NCBI GenBank assembly: GCA_963604075.1
Contig: CAVCPW010000267.1
Location: forward strand, 1-17,954
Length of the DNA: 17,954 nt
Origin: Anthropogastromicrobium sp963604075
GTDB lineage: Bacteria; Bacillota; Clostridia; Lachnospirales; Lachnospiraceae
Reading direction: 5' to 3'
Part shown: positions 1-7,098 of the stretch, one piece after another
Layout of the letters: every line of letters begins with the position of its first letter
How positions within the stretch are numbered: position 1 is the stretch's first letter
The notes under the pieces: model-generated
The model's input: the letters and a program-made list of their open reading frames with translations, nothing else
Told to the model about the DNA's origin: nothing
Database searches by the model: none
Program-made: the position numbers and the translations under genes

Positions 1-459
1 GAGCGAAACATCGTTGATATGGTAAAATATCCAACTAGAATTTACCCGATTGGCCGTCTGGACAAGGAGTCTGAGGGATTGATTTTAATGACAAATCTCG
101 GTGATCTTGCAAATGAGATCTCGAAGGCAAGCAATGCACATGAGAAGGAGTATGTTGTTACTGTAAATAATCAGGTAACAGAAAGTTTCCTGGATCGTTT
201 AAGAAAAGGAATGCATCTGGATGATTTAAATGCCGATACAATGCCGTGTGTCTGTACAAAGACAGGAAACAGAGAGTTCCATATTATCTTAAAGCAGGGA
301 TTAAACCGTCAGATTCGCCGTATGTGTGCAGCTTGTGGATATCGTGTGGAGACGTTAAAGCGAATCCGCATCATGAATATTCATTTGGGCAATATTCCGC
401 AAGGTAATTTCCGCAATGTAACCGATGCAGAATTTGACAAGTTGATAAAAGATTTATAA
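1..459 (+). CDS. rluF: 23S rRNA pseudouridine synthase, RluF-type (3' part)
   Basis: This is the C-terminal part of an RsuA/RluB/E/F-family pseudouridine synthase, which isomerises uridine in 23S rRNA. The frame is open from base 1 (ERNIVD precedes the first in-frame Met at 19), so the start lies outside the window and about 152 codons are present. The catalytic motif GRLDKESEGLILMTN is intact, with the catalytic Asp in GRLD. HEKEYVVTV, QGLNRQIRRMC and RIMNIHLGNIPQG all match RluF (23S U2604 in E. coli) better than RluB/RluE. The N-terminal S4 domain is not visible. It ends 89 bases before ligA, and no terminator with a T-run follows it. The family is certain; the RluF subfamily is likely, judged from remembered motifs. 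Confidence 0.88.
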   Translation, partial: ERNIVDMVKYPTRIYPIGRLDKESEGLILMTNLGDLANEISKASNAHEKEYVVTVNNQVTESFLDRLRKGMHLDDLNADTMPCVCTKTGNREFHIILKQGLNRQIRRMCAACGYRVETLKRIRIMNIHLGNIPQGNFRNVTDAEFDKLIKDL

Positions 460-470
460 AAGTGCAAAAG

Positions 471-497
471 CAAGTAGCGAAGCGGATTGCAAATATC
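471..497. repeat. dispersed intergenic repeat, copy 1
   Basis: A 27-base stretch that begins CAAGTAGCGAAGCGGATTGC recurs at 16654-16680 with a single mismatch (A/G at position 21 of the unit). Both copies lie just downstream of a stop codon (rluF here, the transporter there). In this copy the right arm of the hairpin seen in copy 2 is lost after ATC. It looks like a REP-type or gene-end repeat of this genome. Confidence 0.6.
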
Positions 498-498
498 A

Positions 499-528
499 TT
501 GACAATGGCTTAGAGCCATAAGTTGAAT
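499..528 (+). promoter_or_regulatory. candidate ligA promoter with dyad in the spacer
   Basis: A consensus -35 box TTGACA (499-504) is followed after 18 bases by TTGAAT (523-528, 4 of 6 matches to TATAAT). The spacer contains the perfect dyad ATGGCT-TAG-AGCCAT (505-519). The dyad could be an operator or the remnant of a repeat-associated hairpin. The start would give a short leader before ligA at 549. The -10 is weak, so the call is tentative. Confidence 0.4.
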
Positions 529-548
529 TTTTAGAAGGCAGGTTTGTT

Positions 549-2609
549 ATGTCAGATTTTGATCGTATGAAGGAGCTGGTGGAGCAGCTCGACGCGGCGG
601 CGAGAGCCTATTATCAGGAGAGCAGAGAGCTGATGAGCAACAAGGAATACGATGCGCTCTATGATGAGCTTGCCACGCTTGAAAAAAAGACAGGGACGGT
701 ACTGGCTAAGAGTCCGACTGCACATGCGGGGTATGAGGTACTAAGCGCACTTCCGAAGGAAAATCATCCGTCTCCGATGCTGTCACTCGACAAGACAAAG
801 GAAGTGCCGCAGCTGCAATCCTTTCTGGGTGAGCAGACAGGTGTCCTTTCATGGAAACTAGATGGTCTTACTATAGTGTTGACTTATGAAAATGGTACGC
901 TGGTAAAGGCTGTTACGCGTGGAAATGGTATCACGGGTGAGGTAGTCACACAAAATGCCAGACAGTTTGAAAATCTTCCAGCGTGCATCCCGTTCAAAGG
1001 CCGCCTGATATTGCGTGGAGAGGCTGTTATTTCCTACAAGGATTTTGAACGGATTAATGAGGAAAATCCGGACGCAGATGCAAAGTATAAAAATCCAAGA
1101 AATCTGTGCGCTGGTTCTGTGCGCCAGTTAAACAGTCAGGTGACAGCGAGTCGCCATGTGCGTTTTATTGCATTTGCGCTTGTCTCTGCAGAAGAGACAC
1201 AGAAGGTAATGAATGATTTGCCAACAACAGTAGCAGCTTCATCAACAACAAATTCATCAGAAACAAGCTCTGCACAGACAGTGGCTGCTGTCGACTTTCA
1301 TAACTCCAGACGTGATCAGTTTGAGTGGCTGGCAGCGCAGGGCTTTGATGTGGTGACATATCGTATGGTAACAGCAGCCGGCCTTCCTGAGAATGTCCAG
1401 TGGTTTTCTGAGCGCATTGAGTCCAATGAGTTGCCATCCGATGGTTTAGTTCTCTTGATGGATGACATCGCTTATGGCGAAAGCCTTGGCCGCACAGCAA
1501 AGTTCCCGCGCAATGCTATGGCATTTAAATGGAGGGATGAGACCGCCAAGACAACGCTTCGCGAGATTCATTGGAGTCCGTCACGTACAGGTCTGATCAA
1601 TCCAGTTGCAGTATTTGATCCAGTTGAATTAGAGGGTACCACAGTAATGCGCGCGAGCGTTCATAACATTTCTATTGTGGAAGGTTTAAAGCTTGGCATT
1701 GGAGATACAATCACTGTCTACAAGGCAAATATGATTATTCCACAGATTGCCGAGAATCTTACACAGAGTAGCAATTTGACGATTCCAACTGTCTGTCCGG
1801 TTTGCGGCGGTCCGACAAAAATTGTGGTGAATGATGAAGTGAAATGTCTGTATTGTAAAAATCCAGATTGTACAGCAAAGCAGACAAAGGCGTTTGAACT
1901 GTTTGTCAGCAGAAATGCTATGAATATAGAAGGCTTGTCGGAGGCAACGCTTGAAAAATTTATCGACTGCGGCTTTATTCACAGCTTTGCTGATATTTTT
2001 CACTTAAGTGAGCACATGGCCGAGATTTGTGAGATGGAGGGCTTTGGAGAAAAATCCTGCGCAAACCTCCTTGCTTCCATTGAGAAAGCAAGGAGAGTGC
2101 AGCTGTCTGCATTCATATACGCACTCGGTATTCCAGGTATCGGAGTGGCAAATGCAAAGGTGCTTGCGCGTGCATTTCACCAAAATTTTGATGAACTTCG
2201 GGCAGCAACAGCAGAGGAGCTTACTGAGATTGATGGAATTGGAGATGTAATGGCAGAGGCAGTCTGTGCGTACTTAAATGATCCACAGAAAATAGAGCAG
2301 TTAAATGCATTATTGCAGGAAGTAGAATTGGTTCAGGAGGAGAATAACGAACAGCCATACCTCGCAAATCTCACTTTTGTAATCACAGGTTCTGTAAATC
2401 ACTTTGCAAACCGCACTGAGCTGAAAAATTATATCGAAAAGAGAGGCGGAAAGGCGACTGGAAGTGTGTCGGCTAAGACAAGCTATCTGATTAATAATGA
2501 TAAAGAGTCTACATCTTCTAAGAATAAAAAGGCAAAGGAGCTGGGTGTTCCCATCCTTTCTGAAGAAGATTTTCTTTCAATGTGCCAAAAGCTTGAAGTA
2601 TTAAAGTAA
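549..2609 (+). CDS. ligA: NAD+-dependent DNA ligase LigA
   Basis: Seals nicks in duplex DNA during replication and repair, using NAD+ as the adenylate donor. The 686 residues follow the LigA plan. The N-terminal Ia region (about 1-70) has the YY and Y-D-x-L-Y-D-E-L signatures. The adenylation domain carries the lysine in KLDG (K103) and TRGNG (about 123-127). The OB region is around 340-400 (SRTGLINPVAVF). The zinc finger uses C416, C419, C436 and C441, with an extra C433. Helix-hairpin-helix repeats cover about 485-580 (GIPGIGVANAK, EIDGIGDVMAEA), and a C-terminal BRCT domain covers about 604-680. The NTPase loop reads GNGITGE rather than the commoner GDGxxGED, which I believe is usual in Lachnospiraceae ligases. 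The odd part is a low-complexity Ser/Thr/Ala insertion at about 216-247. The start is supported by AAGG/CAGG just upstream. Confidence 0.96.
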   Translation: MSDFDRMKELVEQLDAAARAYYQESRELMSNKEYDALYDELATLEKKTGTVLAKSPTAHAGYEVLSALPKENHPSPMLSLDKTKEVPQLQSFLGEQTGVLSWKLDGLTIVLTYENGTLVKAVTRGNGITGEVVTQNARQFENLPACIPFKGRLILRGEAVISYKDFERINEENPDADAKYKNPRNLCAGSVRQLNSQVTASRHVRFIAFALVSAEETQKVMNDLPTTVAASSTTNSSETSSAQTVAAVDFHNSRRDQFEWLAAQGFDVVTYRMVTAAGLPENVQWFSERIESNELPSDGLVLLMDDIAYGESLGRTAKFPRNAMAFKWRDETAKTTLREIHWSPSRTGLINPVAVFDPVELEGTTVMRASVHNISIVEGLKLGIGDTITVYKANMIIPQIAENLTQSSNLTIPTVCPVCGGPTKIVVNDEVKCLYCKNPDCTAKQTKAFELFVSRNAMNIEGLSEATLEKFIDCGFIHSFADIFHLSEHMAEICEMEGFGEKSCANLLASIEKARRVQLSAFIYALGIPGIGVANAKVLARAFHQNFDELRAATAEELTEIDGIGDVMAEAVCAYLNDPQKIEQLNALLQEVELVQEENNEQPYLANLTFVITGSVNHFANRTELKNYIEKRGGKATGSVSAKTSYLINNDKESTSSKNKKAKELGVPILSEEDFLSMCQKLEVLK

Positions 2610-2691
2610 CTATTCAGAACCACATTTGCAAAATTGCTATGCTGTTTGAATGAAAATATTGCAGACAATTTTTGCATGGCTTTGAATAGTT
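2608..2691 (+). promoter_or_regulatory. long imperfect dyad in the metA leader
   Basis: AACTATTCA (2608-2616, overlapping the ligA stop) is perfectly complementary to TGAATAGTT (2683-2691). Inside it TGCAAAATTG (2627-2636) pairs with CAATTTTTGCA (2666-2676) apart from one extra T. The RNA could form a stem with internal loops across most of the ligA-metA spacer. There is no T-run, so it is not a standard terminator. The metA RBS region (AAAGAGAG, about 2710-2717) lies downstream of it. Confidence 0.45.
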
Positions 2692-2725
2692 GCAAATTAA
2701 CAAAGAAACGAAAAGAGAGTAAGTT

Positions 2726-3628
2726 ATGCCAATACGTGTAGATAATGACCTGCCTGCAAGGGAGGTACTCGAGTCTGAAAATATTTTTATGATGGGAGAG
2801 GAGCGTGCGGACATGCAGCAGATCCGTCCGCTTGAAATCGTAATATTGAATCTGATGCCGCTTAAGCAGGATTATGAGATTCAACTGCTTCGTGCGCTGT
2901 CCAACACACCATTGCAGGTAAACGTTACATGCATGAATGTCAGCAGCCATGTGTCAAAGCACACATCAGCCAGCCATATCAATAAGTTTTATACCACTTT
3001 TGATAACATCCGTGATATGTATTTTGACGGACTAATCATCACTGGTGCGCCAGTCGAGACGATGGAATTCGAGGAGGTTGGCTATTGGGATGAATTAAAG
3101 AGCATCATGGAGTGGTCAAAGACTAATGTCACAAGTACGTTTCACATCTGTTGGGGAGCACTCGCCGGTCTTTATTATCATTATAATATTCCAAAGGTAC
3201 CGACTGGAAAGAAGTTATCCGGTGTGTATCGCCATCGTCTGCTCGACCGCTGTGAGCCAATTGTTAGAAGCTTTGACGATGTCTTTTATGCGCCGCATTC
3301 CCGCTATTTCGGTGTAAATAGGGAGGATGTACTTGCCAATCCTCATCTGATGCTTTTGGCAGAGTCTGACGAGGCAGGCTGCTATCTGATCAAGGATGAT
3401 CAGGGAAATATTTATCTGCTTGGCCATCCGGAATATGACCGCATGTCGCTTGATGCGGAATATAAGCGCGATCTGGCAAAGGGTATGGATGCAGAGGTTC
3501 CGGTTCATTATTATGAGAATGATGATCCTTCCACGACACCGCTTTTGACATGGAGAGGACATGCAAATACATTATATACCAATTGGCTGAACTTCTATGT
3601 GTACCAGGCAACTCCATATAAGTGGTAA
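2726..3628 (+). CDS. metA: homoserine O-acetyltransferase (MetA family)
   Basis: Acylates the hydroxyl of L-homoserine, the committed step of methionine synthesis. The 300 residues match the MetA/HTS family over its full length. The catalytic nucleophile is C142 in HICWGALAGLYY, and the His/Glu pair lies in GHPEYD (H234, E236). Acyl donor choice in this family depends on residue 111: Glu favours acetyl-CoA (Bacillus cereus MetA) and Gly favours succinyl-CoA (E. coli). Here GAPVETMEFEEV places Glu at 111, so acetyl-CoA is the predicted donor even though automated pipelines often label such proteins succinyltransferases. I see no SAM riboswitch in the 116-base leader, only a long imperfect hairpin. 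The gene appears monocistronic, between ligA and the fumarate operon. Confidence 0.94.
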   Translation: MPIRVDNDLPAREVLESENIFMMGEERADMQQIRPLEIVILNLMPLKQDYEIQLLRALSNTPLQVNVTCMNVSSHVSKHTSASHINKFYTTFDNIRDMYFDGLIITGAPVETMEFEEVGYWDELKSIMEWSKTNVTSTFHICWGALAGLYYHYNIPKVPTGKKLSGVYRHRLLDRCEPIVRSFDDVFYAPHSRYFGVNREDVLANPHLMLLAESDEAGCYLIKDDQGNIYLLGHPEYDRMSLDAEYKRDLAKGMDAEVPVHYYENDDPSTTPLLTWRGHANTLYTNWLNFYVYQATPYKW

Positions 3629-3634
3629 AAAAGC

Positions 3635-3663
3635 TTGCGTGATAAAACAAAATGAAGTATAAT
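3635..3663 (+). promoter_or_regulatory. candidate upstream promoter P1 for the mdh operon
   Basis: TTGCGT (3635-3640), a 17-base spacer, and a perfect -10 TATAAT (3658-3663) lie just after the metA stop. It would give a leader of roughly 140 bases before mdh that runs through the Rex-like site. The -35 matches at only 3 of 6 positions, but the spacing is ideal. Confidence 0.5.
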
Positions 3664-3734
3664 GAACAAGATTTTCGCGTCTTTATCGGTGTTTTTTACA
3701 GAAAAATAAAAAACTGTGTGCATATACTTGATAT

Positions 3735-3762
3735 TTGACGCAGGATTTGTTATATTTATAAC
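3735..3762 (+). promoter_or_regulatory. main promoter P2 of the mdh-fumC-hdr-flx-frd operon
   Basis: TTGACG (3735-3740, 5 of 6), a 16-base spacer, and TATAAC (3757-3762, 5 of 6) form a sigma-A-type promoter. It would start transcription near 3769, about 43 bases before the mdh ATG. The -10 box is embedded in the Rex-like operator at 3747-3764. Confidence 0.65.
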
Positions 3763-3764
3763 AA
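3747..3764. promoter_or_regulatory. Rex-type redox operator overlapping the P2 -10 box
   Basis: The 18-mer TTGTTATATTTATAACAA is a perfect inverted repeat (TTGTTATA / TATAACAA, two-base centre). It differs from the clostridial Rex consensus TTGTTAAnnnnTTAACAA only at the inner positions 7 and 12. Rex is an NADH/NAD+-sensing repressor that typically controls NADH-consuming fermentation genes. Its position over the -10 fits repression that is relieved when NADH is high. The identification is by motif and context only; no rex gene is in the window. Confidence 0.75.
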
Positions 3765-3811
3765 GTTCGTTAATGAAATATCAATCTCTCGAAAGACGAA
3801 AGGAGTTAATA

Positions 3812-4762
3812 ATGGGAAGTAAGATTACGATTGTTGGAGCAGGCAGCGTTGGTTCTACTATTGCTCATATTTTATCACTGAAGCCATACGTATCAGAGAT
3901 CGTCATGATCGATATCCTCAAGGACAAGGCAGACGGCGAGATTATGGATATGGCACAGGGAACCGGTTTCAGAGATCCGATTTCCATGATTTCTGGTGAC
4001 TACGAGGACGCAGAGGGCTCTGATATTGTGATTGTCACCTCTGGTGTAGCAAGAAAGCCTGGTCAGACTCGCATTGAGTTAGCAAAGACTAATGTTGCAA
4101 TCATGAAGAGCATTGCACCTCAGGTAGCAAAGCATGCACCGAATGCACTTTGCATTATTGTTGCTAACCCGGTAGATGTTCTGACATATGCATTCTTAAA
4201 GTATTCCGGTATGAAGGAAAGCCAGGTTATGGGTTCCGGTACATTGCTTGATACCGTCCGCCTGACATATAAGATGTCTCAGGAACTTGGAATTGCACAG
4301 AAGAGTATCAGAGGTTATGTATTTGGTGAGCATGGTGACACTTCCTTTATTCCGTGGAGTATGGTGACTGTTGAAGGCATCAACCTTGACGAGTACAAAA
4401 AGAGTGCAAGAAAGATGGGCATTGATGCAAAGGATTTCGATGCTGATGAAGTAATCACATATGTGCGTAAGTCAGGCGGAGAGATCATTAAGAGAAAGGG
4501 TGCAACCTTCTATGGTGTAGCCAACTCTGTAGTTGATTTGTGCGAGGCACTTATGGGAGCACAGAATCTTGTTACTGTTGTATCTTCAATGATGCACGGA
4601 GAGTATGGCGTGGACGATGTCTGCACGAGTTGTCTGACTGTCATCGGACCAAATGGTGTAAAGGGTAAGATTGAGGCAAGTCTGACAGAAGAAGAGACTG
4701 AAAAGTTTAAAGCAAGTGCTGATGCGCTGAAGGCTGTTATCAGAGAAATGGATATTGAATAA
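3812..4762 (+). CDS. mdh: malate dehydrogenase of the L-lactate dehydrogenase family
   Basis: NAD-dependent 2-hydroxyacid dehydrogenase of the LDH/MDH family, 316 residues. The start at 3812 is set by the RBS AAAGGAG (3799-3805) and by GxGxxG right at the N-terminus (VGAGSVG); a more upstream ATG at 3716 lies ahead of the promoter and operator. NAD preference is shown by D34 after beta-2 (VMID). The catalytic set is present: D147 and R150 (LLDTVR), H174 (GEHGDTS), R87 (PGQTR). Much of the chain is LDH-like (GEHGDT, KGATFYG), but the specificity loop reads ARKPGQTR. Arg81 occupies canonical position 102, which is Gln in lactate dehydrogenases and Arg in malate dehydrogenases. With fumC next, oxaloacetate to malate is the best call; pipelines may call it L-lactate dehydrogenase. 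Confidence 0.8.
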   Translation: MGSKITIVGAGSVGSTIAHILSLKPYVSEIVMIDILKDKADGEIMDMAQGTGFRDPISMISGDYEDAEGSDIVIVTSGVARKPGQTRIELAKTNVAIMKSIAPQVAKHAPNALCIIVANPVDVLTYAFLKYSGMKESQVMGSGTLLDTVRLTYKMSQELGIAQKSIRGYVFGEHGDTSFIPWSMVTVEGINLDEYKKSARKMGIDAKDFDADEVITYVRKSGGEIIKRKGATFYGVANSVVDLCEALMGAQNLVTVVSSMMHGEYGVDDVCTSCLTVIGPNGVKGKIEASLTEEETEKFKASADALKAVIREMDIE

Positions 4763-4784
4763 ATAGCAAACAGCAGAAAATTTC

Positions 4785-4810
4785 AGGCGGGGTTCGAAGG
4801 GACGCCGCCT
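4785..4810 (+). promoter_or_regulatory. GC hairpin between mdh and fumC
   Basis: AGGCGG (4785-4790) and CCGCCT (4805-4810) can pair across a 14-base loop. No T-run follows, so it is not an intrinsic terminator. It may stabilise or process the mRNA. A similar GC hairpin lies between fumC and hdrB. Confidence 0.4.
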
Positions 4811-4859
4811 AGGTTGATGTCTGTAGATATATTTCTAACATTAAGGAGGAATATTTAGT

Positions 4860-6224
4860 ATGGAGTATCGTATTGAAAGAGATTCCATGGGTGAGATGCA
4901 GGTTCCTGCAGACCGCTACTGGGCTGCTCAGACTCAGAGAAGCTACCAGAATTTCAAGATCGGTATCGAGAAGATGCCAACTGAGATTGTACATGCATTT
5001 GGTATTTTAAAGAAGGGTGCTGCAATCGCAAATTATAATCTTGGAAAGCTTGATGAAGAAAAGAAAAATGTAATCTGCCAGGCAGCAGATGATGTTATAA
5101 ATGGCAAGTTAAATGATCATTTCCCATTGGCTGTATGGCAGACCGGAAGCGGTACACAGTCCAACATGAACAGCAATGAGGTTATCGCAAATCGTGGAAA
5201 TGAGATCGCAGGCAAGAAGCTTCTTCATCCAAACGATCATATCAATATGTCCCAGAGTTCCAACGATACATTCCCAACCGCACTGCATATCGCAGCAGCT
5301 ATGAGCATCGAGGACAATCTGTTCCCGGCTATGGACAAGCTGACTGAGACTTTAAAGCGTCTGGAGTCTGAGAACGAGGATGTTGTAAAGAGCGGACGTA
5401 CTCATCTGCAGGATGCTGTTCCAATCCGTTTTTCTCAGGAGATCAGCGGTTGGAGAAACATGCTTGAGAAGACAAAGAAGATGTTAGAGGCAGCTCTTCC
5501 GGGCTTGAAGGAGTTAGCACTCGGCGGTACTGCTGTTGGTACCGGGCTGAATGCTCCGAAGAACTTTGGACCAGAGGTGGCAAAGGTAATCAGTGAGCTG
5601 ACAGGAAAGGATTTCGTGACAGCAGAGAATAAGTTCCATGCATTGACTGCAAAGGACGATATCACATTTGCACACGGCGCATTAAAGGCACTCGCAGCTG
5701 ATCTTATGAAGATCGCAAATGATGTTCGCTGGTTGGCAAGTGGTCCGAGATGTGGACTTGGCGAGATCTCCATCCCGGAGAACGAGCCGGGAAGTTCCAT
5801 CATGCCTGGTAAGGTAAATCCGACCCAGTGTGAGGCTATGACTATGGTTGCCGTTCAGGTAATGGGCAACGATGCTACAATCGGTTTTGCAGCCAGCCAG
5901 GGTAACTTTGAGCTGAATGTATTCATGCCGGTTATCGCATACAATTTCCTGCAGTCCGTAAGACTTCTGTCTGATGTCATCATTTCCTTCAACGATCATT
6001 GTGCAGTTGGAATTAAGGCAAACAGAGAGAAGATGAAGTACAACCTTCACAACTCTTTAATGCTGGTAACTGCTCTGAATCCGTACATCGGCTACGACAA
6101 TGCAGCAAAGACTTCCAAAAAGGCATTTAAGGAGAACATTTCCTTAAAGGAAGCCTGTGTACAGTTAGGATTTTTGACAGCAGAGAAGTTTGACGAGGTA
6201 TTCCATCCGGAAGAGATGGCATAA
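4860..6224 (+). CDS. fumC: class II fumarate hydratase FumC
   Basis: Iron-independent fumarase that interconverts malate and fumarate; here it probably dehydrates malate to supply fumarate to FrdAB. Its 454 residues align along the whole of E. coli FumC: WQTGSGTQSNMNSNEV (about 93-108), SSNDTFPTALH (133-143), SGRTHLQDA with the base His (H182), GGTAVGTGLN (222-231), and the superfamily signature GSSIMPGKVNP (311-321) containing the catalytic Ser (S313). The EKMP segment and the general FumC likeness argue against aspartate ammonia-lyase, the main alternative. Translation is driven by AAGGAGGA (4843-4850), nine bases before the ATG. It lies 97 bases after mdh with no terminator between, consistent with cotranscription. 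The class II enzyme is the oxygen-robust type. Confidence 0.96.
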   Translation: MEYRIERDSMGEMQVPADRYWAAQTQRSYQNFKIGIEKMPTEIVHAFGILKKGAAIANYNLGKLDEEKKNVICQAADDVINGKLNDHFPLAVWQTGSGTQSNMNSNEVIANRGNEIAGKKLLHPNDHINMSQSSNDTFPTALHIAAAMSIEDNLFPAMDKLTETLKRLESENEDVVKSGRTHLQDAVPIRFSQEISGWRNMLEKTKKMLEAALPGLKELALGGTAVGTGLNAPKNFGPEVAKVISELTGKDFVTAENKFHALTAKDDITFAHGALKALAADLMKIANDVRWLASGPRCGLGEISIPENEPGSSIMPGKVNPTQCEAMTMVAVQVMGNDATIGFAASQGNFELNVFMPVIAYNFLQSVRLLSDVIISFNDHCAVGIKANREKMKYNLHNSLMLVTALNPYIGYDNAAKTSKKAFKENISLKEACVQLGFLTAEKFDEVFHPEEMA

Positions 6225-6236
6225 AACTCAGACAAC

Positions 6237-6261
6237 GCCGCGGCTCGGTTAGGGTCGCGGC
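6237..6261 (+). promoter_or_regulatory. GC hairpin between fumC and hdrB
   Basis: GCCGCG (6237-6242) pairs with CGCGGC (6256-6261) across a 13-base loop. No T-run follows. It resembles the mdh-fumC hairpin in position (just after a stop codon) and GC content. A role as an mRNA processing or stability element between functional blocks is possible. Confidence 0.4.
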
Positions 6262-6300
6262 ACAAAAACACAGCCACTATGTGGCAGAATGGAAGGAACT

Positions 6301-7098
6301 ATGAAGTATAGCTACTACCCAGGGTGTACCCTGAAGACAAAGGCAAAAGAGCTCAATGACTATGCCATTGCTTCTGCAAAGGCACTGGGCATAGAGATGG
6401 AGGAAATTGAGAATTGGCAGTGCTGTGGCGGCGTATATTCTACCGCTACCGATGAGATTGCCAATAAGCTTTCTTCTGTCAGAGCTCTGGCGCAGGCAAG
6501 AGACAAGGGACAGGATCTTCTGACTCTGTGCTCTGCCTGTCATAATGTAATCAAGCGTGTCAACAATGACATGAGAAATAACGAAGAATTCCGTACTAAG
6601 GCAAACAATTATATGGCACCTGATATGGAGTATAATGGAGAGGCCAATGTAATTCATTACCTTGAGATGTTACGTGATGTAGTAGGATTTGACAACTTAA
6701 AGAAGGCAGTTGTAAAGCCGTTAAAGGGAAAGAAAATCGCTGCTTATTACGGATGTCTTTTACTTCGTCCGGGCAAGGTAATGGAGTTTGATGATCCGGA
6801 AAATCCAAAGATCATGGAAGACTTCATTAAGGCCATCGGTGCAACACCTGTTATTTTCTCACAGCGCAATGAGTGCTGCGGAGGATATATGACCTTAAAC
6901 GACAAGGAACTGGCACAGAGAAGAAGCAATGCTGTTGTCGCATCTGCTTTAGAGCAGCAGGCCGACTGTATGATCACCGCCTGTCCTCTCTGCCGGTACA
7001 ATCTTGTAGCCAATGCAACAGAGAATCAGATTCCGGTTTACTATTTTACCGAGCTGTTAGCTGAAGCACTGGGCGTAAAAGAGGAGGTGCAGGCATGA
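6301..7098 (+). CDS. hdrB: heterodisulfide reductase subunit B-like protein
   Basis: Disulfide-reductase-type iron-sulfur subunit with two CCG domains. Both cysteine motifs are complete: C9-x31-C41-C42-x34-C77-x2-C80 and C152-x39-C192-C193-x34-C228-x2-C231. These are the ligands that hold the paired noncubane [4Fe-4S] clusters of methanogen HdrB. The 265-residue length assumes the ATG at 6301, whose product begins MKYSYYPGC, the usual HdrB opening. AAGGA sits close upstream of it; an in-frame ATG at 6289 has no good RBS. Its stop overlaps hdrC by ATGA, so translation is coupled. Bacteria lack CoM-S-S-CoB, so the natural acceptor is unknown. Here HdrB may hand electrons to FrdB, because archaeal TfrB carries the same CCG domains fused to an FrdB-like module. 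Confidence 0.92.
   Translation: MKYSYYPGCTLKTKAKELNDYAIASAKALGIEMEEIENWQCCGGVYSTATDEIANKLSSVRALAQARDKGQDLLTLCSACHNVIKRVNNDMRNNEEFRTKANNYMAPDMEYNGEANVIHYLEMLRDVVGFDNLKKAVVKPLKGKKIAAYYGCLLLRPGKVMEFDDPENPKIMEDFIKAIGATPVIFSQRNECCGGYMTLNDKELAQRRSNAVVASALEQQADCMITACPLCRYNLVANATENQIPVYYFTELLAEALGVKEEVQA

Noticed and set aside
1165..1500. Antisense and alternate-frame ORFs inside ligA, metA, hdrA and frdA
   Set aside because: They lie wholly within strongly supported genes, lack recognisable motifs and RBS, and are explained as shadows of coding bias.
2610..2725. SAM or T-box riboswitch upstream of metA
   Set aside because: Only 116 bases are available and I find no T-box sequence, no SAM-I core pattern and no terminator; only a simple imperfect hairpin.
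3716..3811. An N-terminal extension of mdh from an upstream in-frame ATG at 3716
   Set aside because: This stretch contains the promoter and Rex-like operator, has no RBS at 3716, and would put 32 residues before the Rossmann motif. The ATG at 3812 has AAAGGAG and gives a normal-length protein.
4860..6224. Aspartate ammonia-lyase instead of fumarase
   Set aside because: Shared superfamily motifs exist, but the whole chain (AQTQRSYQNFKIG, WQTGSGTQSNMN, GPRCGLGEISIPENEPGSS) follows FumC, and the neighbours are malate and fumarate enzymes.
6289..6300. hdrB start at the ATG at 6289
   Set aside because: No good RBS precedes it, while GGAAGGA precedes the ATG at 6301, and HdrB proteins usually begin MKYxYYPGC as from 6301.
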